64,000 nucleotides of DNA from Isoetes taiwanensis (taxonomy: Eukaryota; Streptophyta; Lycopodiopsida; Isoetales; Isoetaceae): positions 1 through 64,000 of the forward strand of contig JAJEKV010000582.1 in NCBI GenBank assembly GCA_021234155.1, given 5' to 3'. The position numbers were made by a program, and so were the translations under genes. Under the pieces are notes generated by a model that was not told where the DNA came from, ran no database searches, and saw nothing but the letters and a program-made list of their open reading frames with translations. Below, in pieces: positions 33,293 to 45,370 of the stretch. How positions within the stretch are numbered: the stretch's first letter is position 1; each line of letters starts with the position of its first letter.

Positions 33293-33816
33293 TGTCGAAC
33301 TCCAAGTTGGTCTTCATCATTGCTCCATCTCGAAGTGCCTCATTCAGATCCGATCTCCTTTGCTCCCATGCTTGGACCCCGAGACGCATCCGGGTATTAC
33401 GTGTTGTTGATACATCACAAGCTTATTCAAGCTTGAATCTGTTGTAAACCGATGGGTCACATGTCAAGAGAAATTAGTTGTGATCAATCCTTCTTCTTTA
33501 AGTCCTTGGAAAATGGCCCTAAGTCAGTGGATCGGTTGGCTTAATAACGGCTGCTCCATATTTTGTTATTGGAAACATTGTACTCTTGCTCATATATTGA
33601 GTTGATATAAAAACTCAAGATTACCACTTAAGCCTTGTTCCTTGCTTATATCTACTTTGAACTCCAAGGAAATAGGCTTTGATTATTATTTTGCCCCTCC
33701 ATCTAGTCTTGTGTTGGATTGTTTTAAATAGCGGTAGAGATCTTCAATTCATACCTTGTCTAAGACACATTGTTAGAAAGGGCCTTGAGTAGTAAAAAGA
33801 CCCTTTGATCGTATCA
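33293..33816 (+). repeat. 5' LTR
   Basis: It shares a long run of matches with 37737-38261, including 'cttattcaa.cttgaatc', 'gtgatcaatccttcttct', 'ttgtactcttgctcatat' and 'ccatctagtcttgtgttgga'. Substitutions and indels between the LTRs are frequent, so the insertion is old. It ends 'gtatca' directly before the primer-binding site. Confidence 0.85.
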
Positions 33817-33818
33817 AG

Positions 33819-33830
33819 TGGTATCGAGCG
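33819..33830 (+). promoter_or_regulatory. Primer-binding site of the LTR retrotransposon
   Basis: 'TGGTATCGAGCG' starts two bases after the LTR ends. It matches the initiator tRNA-Met complement TGGTATCAGAGC with small differences, as expected for an old copy. Confidence 0.7.
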
Positions 33831-35314
33831 GAAGTTTGTGATTCTTCCGGGAATCTATGGGTCGTGGGAACATCAATGACATTTTGAATTTTTTGCTTTT
33901 GATTGGAATCAAGAAGATTCGAAACGGTGGTGGCATCCTACTCCAAGGATGCGAAAATAACAAGAATCTTGCAAGCTTTCAGCCGCAAGTCTGAGATGGG
34001 TTTAACGTCACAAAGAAGTATTGAGGTGGTATAAGTTATGGATAAACCGGGCGAATCTGGAGCGTGGCGTCCAAAGTGGAAACTTGGAGTTCGGAGCCCC
34101 AAGAATTTGTGTGACTTTGGGATAAAGATTTGGTGCTTGAGGAAGAATCATATCGTTCCATTAAATGGGTATTGTAAGTAAGGTGGATTTGGCGACTATT
34201 GCCGCAAGTGAAGCCGGAGCATCGCCAGCAAGGAAAAAAAAACTCGGTGCTTTTTGTGGAGAATGCTTGAAGCATATGGGACCCGACTTGTTGAGAACAA
34301 GTTAGGATGGTTGGGGAAATTCCTATGGTCCTTTGGGGATTATGGAATAAGTAAAGGTGGTTTTTGAATTGTCGAGAAAAAGCTTGTCCCGAGACAAGTA
34401 ATACCTCTTGTATAACATTGAGCTCTGCTTTGTCATAATAGCGAACTACTGGCCATAACCTCTTGCCACCTCTAGAAGTTCATCTTGGTCATCCGAGCAC
34501 GTAATAACTTTCAACATTTAAGCACGAGTATGAGAACGCAAAAGCATCTTGCTTGGGATTACAAAGTCGGATGTGGTGATCTAAGAGTAGGTTGGCCATG
34601 GTATAAATATTTGACTTTGGAAGTCATTGATATTAGCATTTGACCTTATTTGTATGTTTGCTTAGTGATAAGCGTTGGGGAGGAACTTTATTGCCGGTTG
34701 TCAACATACGGACTTGAGAAAAATTTGGATGCGGAATTATCCAAATTGTTTCTTACTTATGGGTAAAGTTCGTAAGTTGATTTTCTTTATGTGAAATAAA
34801 GAGTAAAATTTTATTTCTTGTGTGTACCCATGGTAGATTGGTAATTACAACTGCGACGTAATAGGCCTGGACATGGTGCACTAATTGTGAATGTCTCTTG
34901 GTAGATTAGTAATTGTGCTGCAGAGCAATAGGCTTGAACAAGAGTGCATGATGTATATTTTTGAAGAGTGGTAATTGTGGTTGCAACACAATAGGCCTGA
35001 CAAAAATTGCATTTGTATCGCGGAGATACTGTATCGCTGAGATACAATTGTTTTGCTGAGAAAAGAAACACGGATGTGTTAAAAAGACATATAGTATTGT
35101 GGAAGTACAATAACATATTTCTTGAGTTTGCAAGTCTAAGAAACTTCCAGGTTCTAAGAAACTTCCAGGTTCATGTTGATTGCGAGGCAATCACTTTGAG
35201 AAGGGATGGACCCAACTGAAGTGTATCTGAAAGATCGCGGACGATCTTCTTTAAGAAGAGATGGATTGATATGGGCCGAATTACGGGAGAGATCCACATT
35301 AAAAAGGCTAAGGC
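33831..35314 (+). other. Internal region of the LTR retrotransposon, left part
   Basis: No gag, protease, RT or integrase motif is legible. It contains a three-unit imperfect tandem repeat, period about 66-68 bases (units near 34831, 34899 and 34965, each 'gtaatt....aataggc.tg....gca'). A perfect 18-base duplication, 'ctaagaaacttccaggtt', is at 35136-35153 and 35154-35171. Confidence 0.6.
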
Positions 35315-35329
35315 AATTATCATGAGAAC
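35315..35329. repeat. Target site duplication of the nested LINE, left copy
   Basis: 'aattatcatgagaac' is identical to 37358-37372. Fifteen bases is a normal length for a LINE duplication, and it marks the insertion point inside the LTR element. Confidence 0.9.
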
Positions 35330-37357
35330 GTGTGCGCTAGGGCGACAAAGGTGGTGTGTGGTGAGACCTCTTCAATCTTCTATGTGGGCCAAGGCATTAG
35401 GCAAAACTGGTTCCGCTAGGTCGACGAGCGGTGGTGTCGTGGTGAGACCTCTTCAAGCTTCTCTGTGGGCGAGGCATTAGGCGGGGGATGTCCGTTGGCT
35501 CCCTTCATTCACTATAGTGGCAGAAGCTCTCTTGCAGCTTTTTCAAGTGGCAATTGCTGACAATGTGGTGCAAGGTCTCCGCATGGATGATGGGTTGCGA
35601 CAGGTTTGCAGTCAATTTGCGGATGATACATTCCTCTTTCTTCATGCAGATGAGTCCAATCTCCAGCAAAAACAAGAATATTTTGGATGCCTTTTCTTTA
35701 CTTAGGGATGCTTGTGGCGGCGGTGAAGTGCACTCGGCCATGTGGGTGCTGGAGGAACCTCCTCCCTGCGTGGTTGAGTCGGTTTCACGGGCTCTAACAC
35801 GCCACCTACCTGCCAAACTGTTAGGCATACCATTTGGCTTGGACATTAATGCTAGGGTAATTTGGGCGGAGACATTATAGAATCTTAAGCAGCATTTGAA
35901 CTGGTGGAGGGGAAGTAAACTTCGCCATGTCGATTGCTCTATAGCCAAGTCGAGTGCTCTATAGCACTCATGTTTACGACCTCCCCGCATACTTTGCGCC
36001 GAAAGTGTGGTTAAGGAGTTGGATGACACCGTTCAGCATTTTTGTTTGGGGAGGGAATGAGGAGGGGGCTACAAAGAAGGTCGATGGTGGAAGTGTGTGC
36101 GTCCCAGGCATGTGGGGGCTTGGGTATACTTGATGTGTCGTTGCACCACGAAGGCTCTGGTGTCGAAATTCATCTGGCGGTTGTTGCGGGAGCAACAATC
36201 CCGAGGTTTGGCTCTGTTAGCACGAGCCGCCGTCACTCTATTGTGTTTTAGAAAGCCGGCAATTAGGCTCGGTTGCCATGGGCTCTGTTTGAGGATTTCT
36301 TAGGCATTTCCTCATGCTTCGCCTTTTCTTAAGGGTCTCCGAGAAGGCCGGAAGGTGGTCAAGGTTCTCTTTTTCATTGGACCCTAGCGAGGGTGTATGG
36401 TAGCCTCATCGCCCTTTCTCGGGTACCCTTGGACTCAAGATCTCCCTTGGCCTCTTCCCTACACCTGTGTATTTTCCGGCCGATGGATTGCTGCAGGGGT
36501 AACATCCATCCGTATTTTGGTATTGGGAGGGTCATCCGGTGGGGTTTTTTAAGGAAAAATTTGGCCGGTGGGACATATGGACTTGGGCCAAATTGCCAAT
36601 GCTATTCCATTGGGTTGTCTTCTCAAGTCAATCGCATTTGGAAGTCGCATAGTGGACTTGATGCATCTCGGTTTGTAGCATCGACTTATGGGCTCCTAGC
36701 TTTGAGGACACGTTGCGCCCGGATAAGTGGTCGCTTAAGCTTCCGGGGAGTAAGTGGGCCGCCATGTGGAAGTGGGCGTGGAACACATTGCCTCCTCCTA
36801 AAATCCGTATCCTTTTGTGGTAGATCTTGCAAGTAGCCTCGGGGTGAATGTCCGAGTCCATAGGTTCAAGCCTCGGGTAGCGGAAATATGCCCTTTATGT
36901 GGGAGGCGACGTGAGACCATTGAGCCTTTGCTTTTGTCCTATGCACGAGAGGTAGGGGGCAGCTTGGTCTGGGTGAGAGCCCTCTTTGGGACTTCACTAT
37001 GTAGTCGGAGAAGATTCTTTTGGGAGTCCTTCCTAGCGGTGGCAAAGCGTGTGGCCCGGCGTTTCATTTATGCAGCTTGGCTTTTGTGGCTGATTTGGAA
37101 AAAGAGAGAGAGCGAAAGGTCTTTCGAAATGCGATTGCTTAGCCCTTTACCCCGGTTGGTTAGATCTTGAGGCATAAGTTGTGGCGGGCTTACCAAGTCT
37201 CAAGTTTGTGCGGCATAGTTGCGGGGAAATTTGGTCAACATTCCCTCTGATTGTGGATCATGATGGGCTTCATTTCTTAGCACCACACTTATCGATTGTA
37301 CTTGATCTCTTTCTAGTGGTTTAATATATTCTTATACTCTTCCAAAAAAAAAAAAAA
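35330..37357 (+). mobile_element. 5'-truncated L1-type LINE nested in the LTR retrotransposon
   Basis: The insertion is bounded by a 15-base target duplication and ends in about 15 adenines (37344-37358). It begins within the RT domain, as is usual for incomplete reverse transcription. The RT part carries 'QVCSQFADDTFLFLHADESN' (35605-35664), with an FADD active-site box. Later segments include 'LLGIPFGLDINARVIW' (35818-35866) and, near the end, 'CPLCGRRRETIEPLLL' (36886-36933), the zinc-binding reverse-transcriptase domain (zf-RVT) of plant LINEs. Stops and frameshifts are numerous. A local duplication around 'gtgagacctcttcaa.cttct' (35359 and 35440) lies near its 5' end. Confidence 0.93.
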
Positions 37358-37372
37358 AATTATCATGAGAAC
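37358..37372. repeat. Target site duplication of the nested LINE, right copy
   Basis: Identical to 35315-35329; it follows the poly(A) tail, with the first base shared with the tail. Confidence 0.9.
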
Positions 37373-37736
37373 ATTAGTTGTTAATGGTTCTCAAGAACAT
37401 TTCTAAAAAGGGGACTTAGGAAGGCATTTCAGCCAAACTATTACAAAAGGTTAGTTAAGCTTAAAAAAAAGGGGGAGGAGCTTATCTAAATTATTATTTG
37501 GAGGAGCAAAATTGGCAACTAGCAAAAAGACAAGGAGCGGATCAAAGGAACAAAAGGGTCAGGAGCCTAGATCGTGTGTATCGAAAAGAAAAGGGGAGAA
37601 TCGGAAAATAGGCTTGGTCTACTAAAAAGCGCAACAACCTTTTTGCTAAATTAACTTATACCCGCAAACAGAAAAAATGCGGCCACGAATATAAATGGGA
37701 ATGGCGGTTTTACGGGGAGGAGAGAACTTCGATCAT
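37373..37736 (+). other. Internal region of the LTR retrotransposon, right part, with polypurine tract
   Basis: No protein is recognised. The run 'ggggaggagagaa' (37715-37727), about ten bases before the 3' LTR, fits the polypurine tract that primes plus-strand cDNA synthesis. Confidence 0.6.
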
Positions 37737-38261
37737 GAGAATCGACTTCTCTGACCCGGGTCTTCATCGTTGCTCCATCTCGGAGTGCCTCATCCAGATC
37801 CGATCTCCTTTGCTCCTGGCGGGGCTGAGACAAATCTGGATATTACACGTTGTTGATACCGCAAGCTTATTCAAACTTGAATCATTTATGTCGATGTGTC
37901 ACATGCGAGAGAGATTATTTGTGATCAATCCTTCTTCTCTAAGTCCTTGGGAAATTGCCTTGAGTTGTGGATCATGTTGGGCTAGGATAACTTGTTTGCT
38001 CCATATTTTGTTGTGGAAACATTGTACTCTTGCTCATATGTTGAGCTGATATAAAGACTCTAAGATTACCTCTAAGCCTTGTTCCTTGCTTATACCTGCT
38101 TTTGTAACTCCGGGAAGTAGGCCTTGATTATTATTCCGCATACCATCTAGTCTTGTGTTGGATTGTTTTAAATAGAGCGAAAGATCTTCAATTTATACCT
38201 TGTCTAAGACTTATTGTTAGAAGGGCCTTGATGAGTGAAAAGACCCCTTTAATCATTATCA
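37737..38261 (+). repeat. 3' LTR
   Basis: Second copy of the repeat at 33293-33816, with the same TG...CA ends (ending 'cattatca'). The sequence after 38261 has no counterpart after the 5' LTR, which sets the boundary. Confidence 0.85.
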
Positions 38262-39547
38262 TATATTGCAGCCAAAAAATTGTACATGTGATGCTGATTC
38301 TACTCTAAAAGAAATCAATGCGAGAAAAGCACCGAACGAAAAAAAAATTGCATATTATTCAAGACATTGCTGCTTATTTATATGCCAATACAAAGTAGCG
38401 GTTGTCGACCCTTGCCAATCATTCAAGATTTTGAGGGAGACATATTTAGGTTTGATATTTTAGGGCATATCTTTTGCTGACCATATCCATTTTTCTCGCA
38501 ACAAAGGAATAGTGAGTAAGATTGAGCGACCTGCATAATCATACAACTTCACAGGGTCATTATATCTGTTAGACAAGCGGTCAAATGTGTAAACCAAAGG
38601 GACTAAGGATATAGAATATTTTTGGACATGGTTTTCACGAAATCATTTCAAAAGTTTCAGATTTGGAATCACTTAGCCTCTTGGTTAATTTGAATTATCT
38701 ACGGACATGTACCTAAACATTGAGTAACTAAATAAGTAAGGAGGGTGTCAGTGCTGAGAACACATGCCCTAACACGATTGGCGTGCTTTAGTGGCGGGAT
38801 CTTCCCATTTGAGCTTTCTTTTTGAACTTTGATTGAATGGCGGGATCTTCCATTCGCTATTTTCATATTTAATAATAAATCTCTTTTTAGGAAGATGTTT
38901 CACAAATGGACAATTATCATTGCAAAAGAGCTCAGTCAAATCTTTTGTTTGACTACTTATATCTCCTATTCTCGATCTTGTTAGGACCAAAAGCCAATGC
39001 TAGGGCACCTTACTCTGCCATTAGAGGGGCAAAAGGAGGTCAATTTAGGGCCTCAGAACTTTTTTGATACCTAAGGCAGGAATGGGCGATTTGAGGGTCA
39101 TTCAAAAGAGCAACTAGAAGATTAAAATGAGCTATTGTTTGTCTCCATCAGAGGCAACAAAGGGCTTTCATCAAGGCTATTCTCGCTCTTAAGTAAGTAG
39201 ATCCCTTTGGGCACCCTCCCTTAATTGAAACTAATGAGTGACTCTTGAATCTAAATTCGACAATATTGGTTAAGATTTTAGCTAGATTTTAGACTTGAAT
39301 GCACATTATAATGCTTTTTGCTTCAAATTTGTGATAGAAAACCTTGATTTCGTGAGTAAAATCTGTCGATTTGTAAATATAAAAAGAACCCTAATTTGCA
39401 ATCTTGAGGCTTTTCCTCCAACATTAGCATTGATATGGCGGTTTGATTGTTCGAATATCTTGGTTGGGGCTTCCCTTACGGGATAGTAATTGCAGTAACG
39501 AGCTTAAAATACTGAGCTCATGGTTCAACCAATAATCCTCAATGGTG
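38262..39547. other. AT-rich anonymous DNA
   Basis: No gene is recognised. A short duplication, 'gtggcgggatcttccca' at 38792 and a close match at 38837, is present. Confidence 0.4.
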
Positions 39548-39561
39548 CTACCTTCTCTAAC
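39548..39561. repeat. Target site duplication of the full-length LINE, left copy
   Basis: 'ctaccttctctaac' is identical to 45357-45370. It lies immediately outside the poly-T run that is the LINE's poly(A) tail in reverse. Confidence 0.93.
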
Positions 39562-39788
39562 TTTTTTTTTTTTTTTTTTTTTTGAAGGACGTCAAGCTTT
39601 ATTCACCAACTAGAAACCAGAGTAACATAAATGCAAAGACGAGATTATAACCCGGTGGACAAAACCGATCCAAGCGAGAGCACTGACCTGCCTATGCAAA
39701 GAATGAATCGAAGGTAAGTATGCGGTCGATTACTTTCTTCTCTTGATCAAGAGAAGAACAATTGTAAGCCATAACAATTTTATCTTGC

Positions 39789-40260
39789 TTAGCGAAGAAC
39801 AACCTCATCTGCATTATCTATGCCCTTAAAGATAAACAACCTCCTTCTCTTCGGATTGACCATAAAAGCCAGTAGCCGCGAGAGAGATGAAAAGCTTCGT
39901 TTCCGTTGTTTGGGCCAAGCATCGGGATAGATAGCAAGCAAAATTTCTTTGGCAAGATCGAGGCGATGCTTAAAAGGGTCAACAACCAAGACCATGCACC
40001 ACGAAAGCCTCTCACACAAGAAAAAACAATGCTCAATACTCTCAACCCTTGGCGGCATAAAGGGCGAGCTGAAATCCGATTATCCATTTTATGGACTAAC
40101 TTTTATTGACTCACGAGGCATCTATGGATCACTTGCCACCACAAAACTACTACTTTGGGGTGAGCGGCTTATCCCATACCCATATCAAACACTTTTCCAT
40201 TGTGGGGGAGGGACTGAAGATGCCATCTATTAGATGGAGGCGGGGATTGAGAATGCACAA
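39789..40260 (-). pseudogene. LINE ORF2 zf-RVT and C-terminus
   Basis: Reading from about 40190, the minus strand gives 'LWWQVIHRCL' then 'HKMDNRISARPLCRQGLRVL', matching the zf-RVT helix and cysteine region with losses. Next comes an 89-codon frame, 'VLVVDPFKHRLDLAKEILLA...', ending at 39789. The segment is repeated, truncated, at 50418-50914. Confidence 0.75.
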
Positions 40261-40949
40261 GCAATTTATACCACGAGAAGACACTGTGGCCCTGGCTGGA
40301 TATCGATGGCAACCCCATATGACTACCTCAATCGTGGACCCGAATCCTGTGGCAACAATGCGGCAATATGATTCAGTTACTCTGTCCCATCGTACAACAA
40401 GAACTTTGTTCTAAATGCTTCCCATGACATGAGATGATGGGACTCATACCAATTTGCAATAGTATTGATACCCGGTGCTACCCATCGTCGTTTGTGTCTT
40501 TGGATGAACAACCACACTTAGAGGCACATTCTGCGGGTGTCACGCAAAGGAATCCACCCGGCATGGGTGGATGGCGAAGACATGCCTCGGAGTTAATATG
40601 GAAAGGGCGGCGGTGTCCCCAAGCCCCAAGCAACCCCTTTAGAAAGGAGAAGCATTAGGATGCGGGATGCATATGATAAAGCAAAGCCCAGGAAGGGAGG
40701 GCTTAATGGAAGCCTATATGAAATGGGGAGACAATCTTTGAATCGATTGCACCAACAACCTCAGGCGGGAGAATCATCCTTACCAATGAAAATCCTCCAA
40801 ATGAACTTTGATATCATCACCTTGCTTTGGAGGTGAAAATCCAACATACCAAGACCACCATTTTGCCTTAGGTCTAATGCATTTTAAGCCCAAAGCTACC
40901 TTGACCCTTTGCTCCTAACTCATTTCCACCCCAAATAAAATTTAAGCCC

Positions 40950-42200
40950 ACGATCGCACAATCTCCTCCATCTTACTGAGGAGCTAGTAAAGCCGGCGCC
41001 ATGTAGACATGAGTATTACTAAGAACACATTTAGCCCCGCAGTGATTCTCAGGGCATGGGCCGGTTTTAAAGTATTCCACCAAAACAAGTGCTTTTGCAA
41101 CCCACTAATGATTTCATCCCAAGCATCTGAAGCGAGACATGAATTCAAAGCTGGGATACCAAGCAACTTTGTGGTATTGCCATGGGGAAGAATCTTCAAG
41201 GATAGTCAAAATCTGAGGGAGGGATGGGACTGTCCAGCGATCCCACAAAGTACGTACATTTTTGCCACCCTACAAGAACTCGATGCTAAGGAGAATGTGT
41301 CTAATAATAAGCTTAGCATTACGAAGATTCTCCAGCCTCGGCAATTAGGAACAAAAAAGTGTCATCGGCATATTGGTTACATACCTCTTGAGAACCATAG
41401 ATCCATTGGGAGGCCTTGAATAAGCCATCTTGGGTAGCCACTGCGGAAGAAAATTTGGGACAAGACTTACGCCAATTGTGAAAAAAGCAAGGGTGCTAAG
41501 GGACAACCTGTCAATTCCTCTACCCACTACAAAAATATCCGATGGCTGCATACGGAAAGGGCCGATAGATGCGGCTGATGTATGGAGCTTCATGACATTC
41601 CTTGTGAATGACTCCCCAAACCCAAGTGCAAGAAGACACTTCTCCAAGAAGCCCCAATCAACACTATCGTAGGCTTTAGCAAAATCAAGCTTAAGATACC
41701 TTTGCTCTATGACCACATAACTAGGGCCCAATATATTCCTTCATATCGCAGACCCGTTGTTGAGAATACAGCGGCGAGGGAGAAAGCCGGTGTGTTGTGA
41801 GATAGCGTCGACCAAGATGTCTCGGACTCTTTACGCCAATGTCTTAGCAAAGATCTTGTACCTGAGAGGAAAGCAATGTAATAGGTGCCCGGTCGAAATA
41901 GTCTTGGGTTCCTTGTTCTTTGGAATGAGAGAGATACAACTTGTATTCAAAATCTTATCAAGGCTCCTAAATCTCTGAAACTCACAAAAGGCATCATATA
42001 TGTCATCCTCCAACCCAGTCCAGCACTTACGAAAAGAATTCAATAGGAAAGCCATCAAGACCGGGCATTTATCCCTTTTCAAGAGAACCCGCATTTTGCT
42101 TTTTAAGTCCTCCTTCACAATATTAGACTCAAGAAGCAACCTCGCTCTTGAAACAATCACGGCCACCTTAGTCAACCTGACCAATTGCATGTCTTACGAA
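40950..42200 (-). pseudogene. LINE ORF2 reverse transcriptase domain
   Basis: Frame 41831-42190 contains 'SLDKILNTSCISLIPKNKEP' and, after it, 'RYKIFAKTLA', the N-terminal RT blocks. Frame 41345-41731 gives 'LKLDFAKAYDSVDWGFLEKC', with the first catalytic aspartate. YADD is intact at 41361-41372 in the frame 'YADDTFLF'. Frame 40984-41199 gives 'KLLGIPALNSCLASDAWDEI', the thumb region. The blocks are in order but in different frames. Confidence 0.92.
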
Positions 42201-42499
42201 GGGCAATGGGTGTCGTGCAAAGAATGAAGAAAAGTGATGATGAAGATCTTTGCTTAAGATTCAGGATGGGAGATAAAGAGCACCATCTGGCAGCACCAAA
42301 GAATGTATAGAAGTGGCGAGTTTCCTTCTTCTTGCAGCCGCCAAAAGAAGCGGGTACATCTATCACAGATCCTTGAACCACTTTGCAACCACTGCCTTCA
42401 CTTTGGCCAGTAGCTTTTACGGTTTCTATAGCCTTGATGCGAGATAATAACTCCTTTTCTCGACTCCATTAGTATGGCCCCGGCGGAGTACTTCTAATT

Positions 42500-43300
42500 C
42501 ACGGTACAATCACGGTCAATAGCCCTCTAACCCGTGACTCGACTCTCCCATATTCTTTTGCAAATGACTTCCTTTGCGGACAACTTATTTGCAACAACCC
42601 CGAACATGCCCCTACGAGGGTGAGAAGGCCGAGACCAAGCAGGAGCCTCTGACCAACTTTGAACTCATCATCCTCCGGTACTTGCAATTAAGCTTTAAAG
42701 TAGGTCACGGTAGGTCGATGACAATTAGCCACATCATTAGTTAGAAGTTGTGGATTATGATGGAACCTGAGCTATCGAGGAAGATTTGGCGGCGAAAATC
42801 CGCTAAGCCAGAAGCGGTACACAAGTATTAAAGTATCCTCTATCATGCCTTGCATAAGCTCTGCCGGCTCTGTCCAACCATTACACCCGTAAAGGACTGA
42901 TCACCATCAATCTCCATAAGGTGACCATCATGTAAAAGCGTAGCCATTGCTCTCCTTCGAATCCTTGCACCACTTGAGGCAGCGACCACTTCTATCTCTT
43001 TCCAACTTCGACCATATTGAAGTAAGCCAGCGAGCAACCATGCAACATTTTGTCCAAGCTGGAGAACTTTACTCCTCGAGTTGCCCACAAAGCACCACTT
43101 GGCGTGAGGTCTATTATGAGCATACACATTTATCAAACCCCATTCTTGGCCCTTATCTTTCCATTTGATTATTATCCTTGCTTTAGAACCTATCGTTTGA
43201 GTAAAAGTGACATCCACGGATGACTTCCATGCGGTAAGCACACCAGCCTTAGATGCATCGTTGTGCAGACACCAAGACATTATAGTCGAGTCAAATACAT
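42500..43300 (-). pseudogene. LINE ORF2 endonuclease domain
   Basis: A 145-codon minus-strand frame (42843-43280) contains 'ARIIIKWKDKGQEWGLINVY' followed by 'AHNRPHAK', the core strands of the L1 endonuclease (…NVYAP....). A nearby frame gives 'NVAWLLAGLLQYGRSW', a degraded GDFN region. This is the nicking domain for target-primed reverse transcription. The N-terminal WN.RGL motif was not found intact. Confidence 0.75.
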
Positions 43301-43979
43301 TAGCTACTTTATGTACATCACGGCGGCATTTATGCTCTTGGAGGCAACAAAAGGTCGTGAAAACTTAGGCAGGTAAAGAGACAACACAGCTTCTTTTTAC
43401 TTGGGGAAGAAGCCACTCCCCTCACATTCCAAGACAACGGGTTCATGTGGCCAAAATATTATGCTCCACCTCCATACCAATAGAGCCGGCCTCAACCATG
43501 TCCATCTCGCATGGTTACGAAGGGAGGTCAGCCCACCTCGTCTGGGGAAATTGGCAAGGGGGAGCCTCCTCTGTTCCACCCTTCCATTGTTTTGTTCGGC
43601 ACTTGGTGAGGAGAGCCTCCTCTACGCTCTACCCCCATTATTTTGTTGGGTGGCGGCAGGGAGAGCCTCCTCTGCGCTCCACCCTTCCATGCAAATTATC
43701 GAATCGCTCATGACATGTGACACATGTTGACTAGCCTTATTGCGTGCAGCTCTTTTCCAATTAACATTTGTCCATCCCTCTTGGGCATTTTCATGATGTT
43801 CTTGAACACTTTCATGCAGCTCTTGCAATTCACGGATCTTACGTAACTTAGCCCTAGCATCCTCTTCAAAAGCGGGAGTATGCACAATCTTACGTGGGAT
43901 AGTGGTTTTAGCGGCGGATGGAGTAGCAACAAGGAGGTCCTTGATAGCATTGGCCGGAAGGGACAGAGGGTAATGGAGA

Positions 43980-44950
43980 CACAACGAGGAGGTAGGAGGC
44001 CGCAGGAGGAAGAAGGGACCATTGCGAGGCGATCTCTTTTAGCCGCGAAAATTTGCAAATAAAGCAAGTTGAGGAAATAAATCAACAAGGCGAGGGGCCA
44101 TTGAGCAAGCTGCAAAAGCATGCCGGAAAGATAGGGCCACTTTTCACAACCACGGTCGGGGAAGACCAGCGACCCGGGAAGGAAGAGAAACACAAATTTT
44201 AGCACCATCAACAATAGAATGGGCGGATGAGTACCGGACCATTAGCAATGCGATAAGAAACTCGGCACCAAGAGATGGGGAGGAAGATTAGGAATAGAAA
44301 ACCAACATGGCATCCCTAAGGCGAGAGAGTCATACCGGGGGAAAATCCGAGTAAAGGCTGGTACAAAATATAATCACTCCACATTGGGTCCACACCCGTG
44401 CCACGGTTGCTCAACGTACGGCATCATCAAAAGCGATCAAAAGAACTTCTTATCCGGCATCTTTAAAAGTGCGATAAGGTGGCAACCCTAATCTCCGAAG
44501 ATGACCGGTCAACCAATAGCCAAGCTTCCTACTATCAAAAATGCTCCGATTATATTGACCAACCACACTAAAGCGACAACAAGTTACTAATACACTTCTT
44601 GTGTAAGTCATGATCAATCTCGACCACATTGTACCGGGCGCTTGAAGAGTATTCTTACATTTCAGGCTGATAGAAAACTTCCAGCGGAAAGGTGGCGAAG
44701 TTCAAAGTGTGTCTCCTTTGCTCGCAACTCACCCAAAAGATTACTAAGATCTCTTTTATTATCACGAATCATCACATCAATAGGCTGTAGCAACCGCCAA
44801 TGAGGCGTAGTTGAAGACAAGTCCTTCTTGATCCAATCACTAAAGCGCTCCCTGCTAGCATTTACTCAGAAGTTGAGGACCTCCAAGGAAGTGGGCCGGG
44901 ACTGATCTTTGTTAAATTGACACCGGCCGCCCGAGGCACCATCCGCGAAG
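43980..44950 (-). pseudogene. LINE ORF1 (DUF4283-like, RNA-binding gag analogue)
   Basis: At about 44345-44250 the minus strand reads 'LSPLGMPCWFSIPNLPPHLL', close to the 'LG.PCW..IPNLPPHLW' signature in the ORF1 domain of plant L1 elements. It continues through a 168-codon frame (43708-44214). ORF1 protein binds element RNA. The neighbouring frame at 43622-43984 ('RAKLRKIRELQELHESVQEH') is charged and helical and may be its C-terminal part. The frames are broken. Confidence 0.7.
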
Positions 44951-45356
44951 CATTACGCTATTCAAAGCACTTGTACTCTTGATTGCACCATTTGGGGGTG
45001 CCAAAACAGGAAAATCAGCATCTTGAAAGACATTCTCACTATAAGCCAAAGGGTTAACATGCAATGCCAAATTTGCCCCACTGCACGGCATGGATCTGAG
45101 AGGAGGTTTTGCGGGGCTTGGAAGTTGGCCATAGAGCCGAAACTGTCAGGGCCGAAAAGGCAATCAGCCGGAACCTAAAACCTGCGATGCCACACACCGT
45201 TGGAAAGAGCTCTGAATCAGCTTTCCAGCGAGCCAAAGAACACACCGTAATCCGAGGTCTGTAGCTCAAGATATGAGCACAAGCGTAAAGCGACCTCCAA
45301 GAGAAACCCTAGGGCGCATCCATCAGCTTCGTCATAGGGGCAGCTATCTCTCGCTC

Positions 45357-45370
45357 CTACCTTCTCTAAC
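45357..45370. repeat. Target site duplication of the full-length LINE, right copy
   Basis: Identical to 39548-39561; it marks the 5' end of the LINE. Confidence 0.93.

Larger units (their letters stand above)
33293..38261 (+). mobile_element. LTR retrotransposon with two LTRs, invaded by a LINE
   Basis: Two direct repeats of about 524 and 525 bp (33293-33816 and 37737-38261) both begin TG and end CA. The first is followed by a primer-binding site, the second is preceded by a purine-rich tract (37714-37727). Flanking pentamers are 'tttat' (33288-33292) and 'tatat' (38262-38266), possibly a target duplication with one change. Without the 2.03-kb LINE at 35330-37357 the element is about 2.9 kb. 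It shows no gag or pol domain, so it is probably non-autonomous or too decayed to read. Confidence 0.85.
39562..45356 (-). mobile_element. Near full-length L1-type LINE, minus strand
   Basis: The element spans about 5.8 kb between perfect 14-base target duplications and has a 22-base poly(A) tail (39562-39583 as T's). In 5' to 3' order it carries an ORF1 region with the plant LINE gag-like domain, an endonuclease, an RT with an intact YADD box and a zf-RVT segment. Multiple frameshifts and stops disable both ORFs. The perfect duplication suggests the insertion is younger than many neighbours even though the coding parts are broken; it may have inserted as an already defective copy. Confidence 0.93.
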
